From a virus, in IMG/VR virus record IMGVR_UViG_3300017963_000517, positions 1 to 35,537 of that record: DNA of 35,537 nt, one strand, 5' to 3'. The notes beneath the pieces were generated by a model. That model was not told where the DNA came from and did not search any database. It worked only from the letters and a program-made list of their open reading frames with translations. The translations under genes were made by a program, and so were the position numbers. Shown here one piece after another: positions 30,612 to 35,537 of the stretch; position 1 is the first letter of the stretch, and each line of letters starts with the position of its first letter.

Positions 30612-30931
30612 ATTACCCTTCTTAGATCGTCAAGTATGATTATTTGTGATCTCAGACATTCTAAAGACATAGCCGTTATATTTTTATTTCTTTTTAATAT
30701 ATTGAGATAACTCCTAATTTTATCAGTCATGTAATACCATTCACCCCTGACCAATAAATCCCTAAAGCGTTCATGTAATTCTTGTTCTTTTTTTCTATCT
30801 CCTTCAATGACACAATAAAGCTTTAGTTCTTCAGGATTGCTACCCTGCAGGGCTTTTAATCGACCATAAGGATCGAGTCTTGTATAGCCAATTTTCACAT
30901 ATCTATCGTGTTGTGTGATAAAATAAATCAT
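30608..30931 (-). CDS. GIY-YIG-like protein (T5orf172 / Mug113 type)
   Basis: A 107-residue protein. The order YF (3-4), VKIGYT (12-17), Arg24, LQGSNPEELKL (28-38), Glu residues near 49-51, His53 (ELHERF) and GEWYY (63-67) matches the T5orf172/MUG113 branch of the GIY-YIG fold. These are probable nucleases or DNA-binding domains; in standalone form their role is uncertain. The key Tyr, Arg and Glu positions look retained. It is the next gene after the small terminase, as HNH/GIY nucleases often are near packaging genes, so a helper of DNA packaging is possible. Confidence 0.72.
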   Translation of the reverse strand: MIYFITQHDRYVKIGYTRLDPYGRLKALQGSNPEELKLYCVIEGDRKKEQELHERFRDLLVRGEWYYMTDKIRSYLNILKRNKNITAMSLECLRSQIIILDDLRRVI

Positions 30932-31069
30932 AATCTGATAAGGAACATTATGTTAACTATTGAGCATTTCAGAGAAAATAAGAGAAAACAAGAGATTGTG
31001 GGTTTTTGCATGTCTCATAAGTTGTTGATATTAGGTATCAGATAAACACTATTTCTTATTTCCTCATAA

Positions 31070-31600
31070 TCACTCACAATCGCTATTTTTCGAGTCTATG
31101 ATTTCGGCATTTTGTACTGTTTCTTCCGGTATTTTAGGTTGATATGAAATTACCTTAGATATGAACGACTCAATAGCTCGATCCAGATCATCATCAGACA
31201 TGGTTATTTCAAGGGTTTTCTTAACATCTATGTCCTGCTTTTCAGAATAATTATAATTACTTGCCAGATTAAGGGCGGCAATTTTAGGATTGTAAATACC
31301 GAGCATAGACTTTGCCACAATATCAGCCTCAATCCGCTCCTTTGCACGTGATATGACGTCAAAATACGGCTCTTGTGCTTGATAATTCAGCAACGTTTGT
31401 CTATTTGTATCAAGGAAACTGGCTAACCCTGCGATATCATAAGGTTTGCTTGTTTTAACCGTTGTTATACCTTTTGAGAACGGGTGTTGTATTTTTATAA
31501 TGGTATTATCGCAATGTTCGAAGTATGCGTCTATTTTCTTTTGGAGTTCTTCTGGGGATTTGAATTTTAGGGGTCTGCCTATTTTGGGTGTTTTTGCCAT
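31070..31600 (-). CDS. terS: Terminase small subunit-like protein
   Basis: A 176-residue protein with GRPLKFKSPEELQKKIDAYFE at the N-terminus, PYDIAGLASFLDTNRQTLLNY near 58-78 (helix-turn-helix for recognising packaging DNA), and AKERIEADIVAKSMLGIYNPKIAALNLASNY near 91-121. This is the layout of gp3-like small terminase/DNA-packaging proteins. It is separated from the large subunit by about 3.7 kb of accessory genes, which is unusual. No good ribosome site is visible before ATG 31600; an inverted repeat covers that position. Confidence 0.8.
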   Translation of the reverse strand: MAKTPKIGRPLKFKSPEELQKKIDAYFEHCDNTIIKIQHPFSKGITTVKTSKPYDIAGLASFLDTNRQTLLNYQAQEPYFDVISRAKERIEADIVAKSMLGIYNPKIAALNLASNYNYSEKQDIDVKKTLEITMSDDDLDRAIESFISKVISYQPKIPEETVQNAEIIDSKNSDCE

Positions 31601-31640
31601 GATTAGCCGGTTAAATAATTTGTTGTTTGTTTAACTAATC
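31601..31640 (-). promoter_or_regulatory. Inverted repeat over the terS translation start region
   Basis: GATTAG (31601-31606) and CTAATC (31635-31640) with the inner GTTAAA (31610-31615) and TTTAAC (31630-31635) can pair, leaving a bulge and a short loop. It directly precedes the small terminase ATG and overlaps the end of the upstream gene. The gene lacks a good Shine-Dalgarno sequence, so this fold could limit its translation, or it could be a TerS binding site (pac) candidate. Confidence 0.4.
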
Positions 31641-31868
31641 GGCCAGCTGGTTGAATTCTTTTTGGAGTGTGTCAAGTATATCCTGCTCTAATCTTTTAAT
31701 ATCTTCTGATTGGCCGATATAGCTGCGTGTTCCGTTTATTAGATTGATATCAACAATTACATTACGATGTCTTGCCAAGTTTTTGACTATTGATATTACA
31801 TAGGCGCTAATTCCGTCACTTTCTGGGGTTAATCGCATTAACCCTTCAATGCTTTCCGCGATTTCCAT
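31635..31868 (-). CDS. Small hypothetical protein, 77 aa
   Basis: First gene downstream of the promoter at 31.95 kb. The product has an IEGLMRLTPESDGISAYVIS start and a VDINLINGTRSYIGQSEDIKRLEQDIL middle; the latter resembles part of the 64-residue protein at 3033-3227. The chain appears alpha/beta and soluble, ending FNQLAD. Ribosome site is weak (AACAATAAA before the ATG). Its place before the small terminase suggests an early-late switch or packaging accessory, but this is guesswork. Confidence 0.5.
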   Translation of the reverse strand: MEIAESIEGLMRLTPESDGISAYVISIVKNLARHRNVIVDINLINGTRSYIGQSEDIKRLEQDILDTLQKEFNQLAD

Positions 31869-31927
31869 TTTATTGTTTAGCCGTGATAATAATTTGATTT
31901 ATTAGGGATTTTCTCTAATTCTGTTTA

Positions 31928-31957
31928 TTTATACTACTTTGGAATTATTGCTGTCAA
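31928..31957 (-). promoter_or_regulatory. Sigma70-type promoter for the packaging/structural operon
   Basis: On the - strand TTGACA (31957-31952) is followed after 18 nt by TATAAA (31933-31928); GTATAA one base earlier would give 17 nt. The -35 box is perfect. It lies about 60-90 bases before the first gene of the leftward late set, in the largest gap of the region, and nothing else here competes. Confidence 0.65.
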
Positions 31958-31971
31958 CACTTTTTTTGACA
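31952..31971. promoter_or_regulatory. Dyad overlapping the -35 box
   Basis: On the + strand TGTCAA (31952-31957) and TTGACA (31966-31971) form a perfect 6-bp dyad spaced by 8 nt, one arm being the -35 box itself. This is the normal place for a repressor or activator site. Confidence 0.4.
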
Positions 31972-32006
31972 AATTTAGGCTTGAAAGTGATATAATTATG
32001 CAACAG

Positions 32007-32021
32007 TGACAATATTTGTCA
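32007..32021. promoter_or_regulatory. 15-bp palindrome TGACAA-TAT-TTGTCA
   Basis: A perfect 6-3-6 palindrome located 35 bp from the dyad over the promoter and covering the stop codon of the Zn/HTH gene. A pair of dyads around a promoter suggests operators; the HTH protein encoded next to it is the natural suspect, but no binding can be shown. Confidence 0.4.
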
Positions 32022-32510
32022 TTTCTTCACGCCCTTGACATATCGGCACACTGAGTTATAACTCGAACCGATTAGTGGGCCTATTTTTGATCGCTCCAAG
32101 CCTTTTTCAAATAATATCCTTGCAATTTTCTCTCGAACTGTTGGAACCGGCTGTGTCTGATGTCTCTCATTTTGTAATGATTCGACAGTAGTATAGAATT
32201 TATCACACATTGATTTAATAAACTTCTGGATGTTTTCCTTATCATTAACGTCTACGAAATAGTGTGTTTTTAAATTATCCCAATCAAAACCACCATGACC
32301 GTCTGTCGGCATATCATTGTATGAACAGGGGCATAATCCGAGAAAATTTATATATTCCAGACGTTTTGAACAGTTCTTGCAAGTGTCGTTGTTTTTATCA
32401 AATCCAGCCAAATCACACAAACTACCGTCCGGGCCATTCGTTAAACACGGGTTTCTCATTTTTCCGTTCCAGGTTTTTTTAATGACATTAATCAAAATCC
32501 TCTTTTCCAT
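32019..32510 (-). CDS. Zinc-binding HTH protein, possible regulator
   Basis: Start taken as ATG 32510, which overlaps the nuclease-like gene; a longer frame exists but would overlap it strongly. In the 163-residue product, Cys at 22, 32, 44, 47, 60 and 62 (CDLAGF, TCKNC, LCPC) suggest one or two zinc sites. The C-terminus (REKIARILFEKGLERSKIG, then SSYNSVCRYVKGV, about 126-161) looks like a helix-turn-helix. A DNA-binding regulator of the neighbouring promoter is a reasonable reading. No known family recognised. Confidence 0.55.
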   Translation of the reverse strand: MEKRILINVIKKTWNGKMRNPCLTNGPDGSLCDLAGFDKNNDTCKNCSKRLEYINFLGLCPCSYNDMPTDGHGGFDWDNLKTHYFVDVNDKENIQKFIKSMCDKFYTTVESLQNERHQTQPVPTVREKIARILFEKGLERSKIGPLIGSSYNSVCRYVKGVKK

Positions 32511-32871
32511 AAACCTTAACCCGGGGAGCCCAAATCTTTTGTTTACCCCCTCGTTTTTTTTTGATTTTACGCCAACCCCAAAGCTCGATTGAACCACCGG
32601 CGTTAAGCCATTCAGGGGCAAATTCGTTTTCCAGTATTTTGCGATTGTGCTCGGCAAAGTTCTGTCCACACGATTGAATTCCACAAATTCCAACTGGCTT
32701 TATGGCAATAATATCAATAAAGTTAAATAAATCCTGCCTTATTCCCGACCTTTTGCCGTTTGGTAATAACACTCCACCGTAAGGATTAAACCTTTCGACA
32801 ATCCCACAAATATAACCTTCCTGCCTAAGAGCCCGTAATGTTCTTTGGGTATTACTTAAACCCTTTGCCAT
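32488..32871 (-). CDS. PD-(D/E)XK-like nuclease-type phage protein
   Basis: A 127-residue basic protein. LRQEGYICGIVERFNP near 15-30, RQDLFNFIDIIAI at 45-57, GIQSCG at 64-69, and WLNAGGSIELWGWRKI near 89-103 follow a pattern seen in small phage proteins related to VRR/Holliday-junction-resolvase-like nucleases. Glu26, Asp47 and Gln66 fit the metal-binding positions, with Q in place of the usual E in the ExK element. If active it would cut branched or replicating DNA. Located among replication genes, which agrees. Confidence 0.6.
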   Translation of the reverse strand: MAKGLSNTQRTLRALRQEGYICGIVERFNPYGGVLLPNGKRSGIRQDLFNFIDIIAIKPVGICGIQSCGQNFAEHNRKILENEFAPEWLNAGGSIELWGWRKIKKKRGGKQKIWAPRVKVYGKEDFD

Positions 32872-33038
32872 CCTTCCTGTCTCCTGTCGTTATCAGACCG
32901 CCGCTCTCCGATTCGTCTCCCATCACCCTCTATGAGTACCCGTTGCCTATTGCGCCGATCTCGGAATTCTATCCGCCGAAGTTTAAAGGGTAGAGGATGA
33001 CCAGCGCCCCTGCGCTCGGCTTTACGCCTTTCAATCAT
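32856..33038 (-). CDS. Small Arg-rich protein, 60 aa
   Basis: Starts at ATG 33038, 4 bases after the 46-residue gene, and overlaps the nuclease-like gene by 16 bases. About 17 of 60 residues are Arg (MIERRKAERRGAGHP, FRDRRNRQRV, GERRSDNDRRQEG). A nucleic-acid-binding peptide is likely; no fold or family can be named. The arginine-rich RRxxRR repeats could also be disordered. Confidence 0.5.
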   Translation of the reverse strand: MIERRKAERRGAGHPLPFKLRRIEFRDRRNRQRVLIEGDGRRIGERRSDNDRRQEGWQRV

Positions 33039-33041
33039 TAT

Positions 33042-33182
33042 TCAACCCTCTTCCACATCTTCAAGATCAGGATAACCCCCATCTCTGCCGACACAAATAA
33101 ACGTGCCGACAACAACAGCCAAGATCACCAACATAAGAAACACCACGCCAATAACCATGGCCCATTCGATAACAACATTCAT
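33042..33182 (-). CDS. Small single-pass membrane protein, 46 aa
   Basis: ATG 33182 overlaps the stop of the upstream gene as ATGA; the frame ends at TGA 33044-33042. The peptide has one clear membrane helix (about 8-31, MVIGVVFLMLVILAVVVG...) and then an acidic GGYPDLEDVEEG tail. Small membrane proteins in phage early regions often modulate host functions, but nothing more specific can be said. Confidence 0.55.
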   Translation of the reverse strand: MNVVIEWAMVIGVVFLMLVILAVVVGTFICVGRDGGYPDLEDVEEG

Positions 33183-33361
33183 TGTTCCTTCTCCTTTCTC
33201 ATTTCCCTGATTTTTTTAACTAACCTTGCGGCTTGCCTTACTATCTTATGACATGCGAGTTTTTGGAAATGTTCTAAATCATCATAAGAATGTTTTAGGA
33301 TTCTATCTTCTTTTAAAATTTCTGCGGCCGCTCTTACCGCTTCTTCAAACGTCGCCTTCAC
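33179..33361 (-). CDS. Small helical protein, 60 aa
   Basis: Overlaps the helicase stop by 17 bases and is coupled to the next membrane-protein gene by ATGA. The product is helical and charged (TFEEAVRAAAEILKEDRILKH...ARLVKKIREMRKEKEQ). No family recognised. The overlap with the helicase gene implies joint translation with the replication set. Confidence 0.5.
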   Translation of the reverse strand: MKATFEEAVRAAAEILKEDRILKHSYDDLEHFQKLACHKIVRQAARLVKKIREMRKEKEQ

Positions 33362-34667
33362 TTCGTTTTCTCTCTAAAGTTAAAAACCTTGTGAACTTAC
33401 TCTCCCATTTTAAGTTGATTGTTCCTATCGGTCCGTTTCTGTGCTTTGCGATATTCAACTCTGTCTGACCCTCATAGTTTTCTTTCTCGTCATATGCTGC
33501 CGGCCGATACAAAAACATAATAACATCTGCATCTTGTTCAAGCGTTCCACTGTCGCGCAAGTCTGACAGCACTGGCCTCTTGTTTTTCCTACTCTCCAAT
33601 GATCTGTTAAGTTGGGATAAAACGATCACCGGAATATTAAATTCCTTTGCCATGGCCTTCATGGCCCCGCTGATCCCCGCAACCTCTCTGTCTCTGGATG
33701 CTTCCTTGTCTCCCTTGATTAACTGAAGATAATCGATAATAATCACCTTGATATCGTGCTTCTCGATGGCGGAAAACGCCTTTGATCGAATAGCCGAATA
33801 ATGAAGTGCCGCTGAATCCTCAATATAGACCGGCCAGTTAAAGGCCCTTGCCTGTGCTTTGTTTAGATCCTCCCAGTCTTCCTCCGCAAACCTTCCGCTT
33901 CTAAACTTTTGAAGATTGACCTTGCTCTCTGAGGCAATCTGCCGATCATAGAGTTGATGCTTTGACATCTCTAAAGAAAACACCAATACCGGATCCCCAC
34001 GATTAGCTATATTTCTCGCCATATTCATACAAAGCGCCGTCTTTCCCATGCTCGGCCTTGATGCCAAAAGAATAAAATCAGTGGGTTGAAATCCGCATGT
34101 ATACCAATCCAAATCAACAAAACCCGATGGGATGCCGGTAAGCTTGCCTTTATTATGATATAATTTCTCATATCTTTCAGATGCTTGCATTGATAATTCG
34201 GAATATGAGGAAAGGTTTGATTTTGATTCGTAATTAATAGAAGAAATCGAGCGCCTGGATTTTTCCAGAATTAAGGAAGTGTCTTCTTGGGGATCGTAAC
34301 AGTCTTGAATGATTTTATGGGATTCTTCTATGAGTTTACGTAAAATAGATTTCTCTTTTAGAATTTTACAATATGTTTCAATATTAGATGCGATTGGCAC
34401 AACATCAATTAATTGTGCTAAATAAAACGCTCCGCCAATTTCCTCTAATTGATTTCGTTCCCGCAAATAATCAACAAGGATATTTAAATCGATAGGTTCT
34501 TTTTTAGAGTGTAAATCACAGATTGCAGAAAATATCTTTTGATTGGAAGTTTTATAAAAATCATTGGAAGTTAAAAGATTGACCGCTTTTTGAGTATACC
34601 CTAAAAGACAGGACGCTAAAATAGATTCTTCTGTCTCGATGCTCTGTGGGGGAACTTTAGTTATCAT
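33345..34667 (-). CDS. dnaB: Replicative DNA helicase (DnaB family)
   Basis: A 440-residue helicase with an N-terminal DnaB domain (about 1-105, PQSIETEESILASCLLG) and a RecA-like C-terminal domain. Walker A is SRPSMGKTA at 203-211; Walker B is VIIIDYLQLI at 308-317. The SLEMS motif lies at 231-235, and LSQLNRSLESRKNKRP plus DLRDSGTLEQDADVIMFL (near 360-395) match the DNA-binding loop and arginine-finger region. It should unwind phage DNA as a hexamer. It overlaps the initiator gene by 11 bases, as helicase loader/initiator pairs do. Confidence 0.9.
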   Translation of the reverse strand: MITKVPPQSIETEESILASCLLGYTQKAVNLLTSNDFYKTSNQKIFSAICDLHSKKEPIDLNILVDYLRERNQLEEIGGAFYLAQLIDVVPIASNIETYCKILKEKSILRKLIEESHKIIQDCYDPQEDTSLILEKSRRSISSINYESKSNLSSYSELSMQASERYEKLYHNKGKLTGIPSGFVDLDWYTCGFQPTDFILLASRPSMGKTALCMNMARNIANRGDPVLVFSLEMSKHQLYDRQIASESKVNLQKFRSGRFAEEDWEDLNKAQARAFNWPVYIEDSAALHYSAIRSKAFSAIEKHDIKVIIIDYLQLIKGDKEASRDREVAGISGAMKAMAKEFNIPVIVLSQLNRSLESRKNKRPVLSDLRDSGTLEQDADVIMFLYRPAAYDEKENYEGQTELNIAKHRNGPIGTINLKWESKFTRFLTLERKRSEGDV

Positions 34668-35418
34668 ATATACCCGTGTCTCCTGCTTTGCCTATTTTCG
34701 GTTTTTTAGTTTCTGATTGCTTGTTTTTATCCCTAAACCAAACGCCACGCATTTTTTGTTTCCAACCTCGGACTTTTTTACCAGTAGAGTCAGTCCAAGG
34801 CGGTTCAGCTTCATCGTAATATTTAAAAGCGTTAATTGCAGATTCTTTCGTGTATCCATTGTCTATAAAATATTTAACAACATCGTTAAAGGTAGGTGGG
34901 GTAAATTGTTTGCGCTTTTTCTTTTTCTTTTTTTTCTTTTTATCTTTATCTTCTTCTTCTTCTTCTTCTTGTCGGAAAGTTACTTCGTCTTTACTTCGTA
35001 GTGACTTCGTAGTTTTTTTGAGTTGTTTTTGTGTCCAGTTATCGCATAATTCTTTTAATTTAGGACAATTAAGCTGTATAGTTTGTGTGTTACCTGAACC
35101 CCTAATTTTAAAAAAAACTCTCTTTTTTTTATCTTCAAAACTGCGTAGAAACTTCAAAACTTTGACCGTTTTTTTGTAACTTGTATGATAATTTTTTATC
35201 CAACTTTTGACTAAAAATTTATTGTAGCCAGGAGTTTTTACATTAAATTCATCTGCCATAAGTTCAAGAGTTCGATAAAAAACATGCTCACCGGCAAGAC
35301 CAAATAGAGTTATCAAATCCCTAATAAGAGCATCATTTCGACTTTTAGAAATATGCTTAAACCATTTGATGACACACCTCTTTATATTTGATTGATTAAA
35401 TTTTTCCGTTGTTTGCAA
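34657..35418 (-). CDS. Phage replication initiator protein
   Basis: The frame opens at TTG 35418; no ATG or GTG lies between it and the conserved part, so a TTG start is likely but the ribosome site is weak (ACGAGG). The 253-residue product has an N-terminal winged-helix-like domain (FKHISKSRNDALIRDLITLFGLAGEHVFYRTLELMADEF segment, 20-58), a charged linker at 130-170 with runs of Glu and Lys, and a C-terminal domain (PTFNDVVKYFIDNGYT...AFKYYDEAEPPW, KVRGWKQKMRGVW) typical of phage O/DnaD-like replication proteins. The layout, origin binding then helicase contact, parallels lambda O. The likely origin is inside the linker-coding region. Confidence 0.75.
   Translation of the reverse strand: MQTTEKFNQSNIKRCVIKWFKHISKSRNDALIRDLITLFGLAGEHVFYRTLELMADEFNVKTPGYNKFLVKSWIKNYHTSYKKTVKVLKFLRSFEDKKKRVFFKIRGSGNTQTIQLNCPKLKELCDNWTQKQLKKTTKSLRSKDEVTFRQEEEEEEDKDKKKKKKKKKRKQFTPPTFNDVVKYFIDNGYTKESAINAFKYYDEAEPPWTDSTGKKVRGWKQKMRGVWFRDKNKQSETKKPKIGKAGDTGIYDN
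34915..35010. other. Candidate replication origin: three 11-bp iterons plus polypurine tract
   Basis: ACTTCGT occurs at 34982-34988, 34993-34999 and 35004-35010, exactly 11 bp apart, with similar flanks (ACGAAGT-A-rich on the other strand). Right beside it, 34915-34970 is almost pure pyrimidine on the + strand, (CTT)n plus T-runs. The iteron period is not a multiple of three and the encoded residues do not repeat, so the repeat is at DNA level. It lies in the linker of the initiator gene, as lambda ori lies in gene O. Confidence 0.6.
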
Positions 35419-35537
35419 AGCGCATTAAAAACCTCGTAGACCGATTTTTCTAAATGCGCCGGAGGGTCGGGCAAATACTTTCGGCACACTTTAGTTATAA
35501 GCCTGTCTATGTGTTTAATACGCTCATATAGGAGTGG
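35382..35537 (-). CDS. C-terminal end of an upstream gene (partial)
   Basis: A frame enters from the right window edge and ends at TAA 35384-35382, overlapping the initiator's TTG start by 37 bases. The 51 visible residues include RIKHIDRLITKVCRKYLPD and SVYEVFNALCKQRKNLI, a plausible helical C-terminus. The overlap is long, so either the initiator starts later or this frame is not a gene. Not identifiable. Confidence 0.4.
   Translation of the reverse strand, partial: PLLYERIKHIDRLITKVCRKYLPDPPAHLEKSVYEVFNALCKQRKNLINQI

Noticed and set aside
30932-31069. Promoter or small gene in the 138-bp gap after terS
   Set aside because: No convincing -35/-10 pair and no frame longer than about 20 codons; only an imperfect distant inverted repeat TAATCTGATA / TATCAGATAA.
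34909-34972. Phase-variable microsatellite
   Set aside because: The main repeat is a trinucleotide, so slippage would keep frame; the placement beside iterons fits an origin better. Slippage of the A-runs cannot be excluded.
34717-35179. Long + strand Phe/Leu-rich frames opposite the initiator gene
   Set aside because: They are the antisense of the (GAA)n/poly-A tract in the replication protein; no ribosome site and low-complexity residues only.
1-35537. tRNA genes, CRISPR arrays, insertion sequences
   Set aside because: No cloverleaf-like GTTCGA-type T-loop context, regular spacer repeat or transposase frame was seen.

Overview
The window is most of a podovirus-type phage or prophage. Four things support this: a tyrosine integrase at the left end, a complete head-packaging set, a short-tail set with T7-like ejection proteins, and a DnaB-type replicative helicase at the right end. 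The head genes (capsid, Bbp16-like cement protein, scaffold, Bbp19-like protein, connector-type portal, terminase) resemble the Bordetella phage BPP-1 / Salmonella phage epsilon15 group. The tail genes resemble T7 tail tubular proteins A and B and the internal core proteins. The DNA is AT-rich with dense ATGA/TAATG-style gene overlaps. The host is not named by the sequence. It should be Gram-negative, because many products carry Sec signal peptides and one is an O-antigen-ligase-like membrane protein; a Desulfobacterota-like host is only a guess.

Layout. The left 2.6 kb reads on the + strand: the end of an unknown gene, a DUF5131 radical-SAM-like protein, the integrase, and two small genes with strong ribosome sites. 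Everything else reads on the - strand, so in transcription order it runs from right to left. At 35.5-32 kb are replication genes: a partial gene, an initiator with a candidate internal origin, the helicase, small proteins, a nuclease-like protein and a Zn/HTH protein. A sigma70-type promoter at about 31.95 kb is followed by the small terminase gene, a GIY-YIG-like protein, a coiled-coil membrane protein, two secreted proteins, a phage sigma factor, large terminase, portal, scaffold, capsid, cement protein, tail tube genes, internal virion proteins and the tail fibre. At 8.6-2.6 kb come four secreted proteins, among them a beta-helix protein, and then a probable lysis region (membrane protein, DUF5675, DUF1353) with no recognisable classical endolysin.

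Most unusual features. (1) Two related structured leader elements of about 100 nt share sequence blocks and show compensatory stem changes. One lies directly before the major capsid gene and the other before a secreted jelly-roll-like protein. (2) Seven proteins inside the virion operons start with convincing signal peptides, which is rare for cytoplasmically assembled phages. (3) An O-antigen-ligase/polymerase-like protein sits between portal and scaffold, suggesting envelope remodelling of the host. (4) Three 11-bp iterons abut a polypurine tract inside the initiator gene, resembling a lambda-type origin. (5) A DUF1566 lectin-fold protein resembles targets of diversity-generating retroelements, but no reverse transcriptase is present in the window.

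No tRNA, rRNA, CRISPR array or insertion sequence was seen, and no stretch longer than 300 bases lacks a gene. The longest gene-free gaps are 1932-2120, 31869-32018 and 30932-31069; the first two carry the sites listed below and I see nothing convincing in the third.
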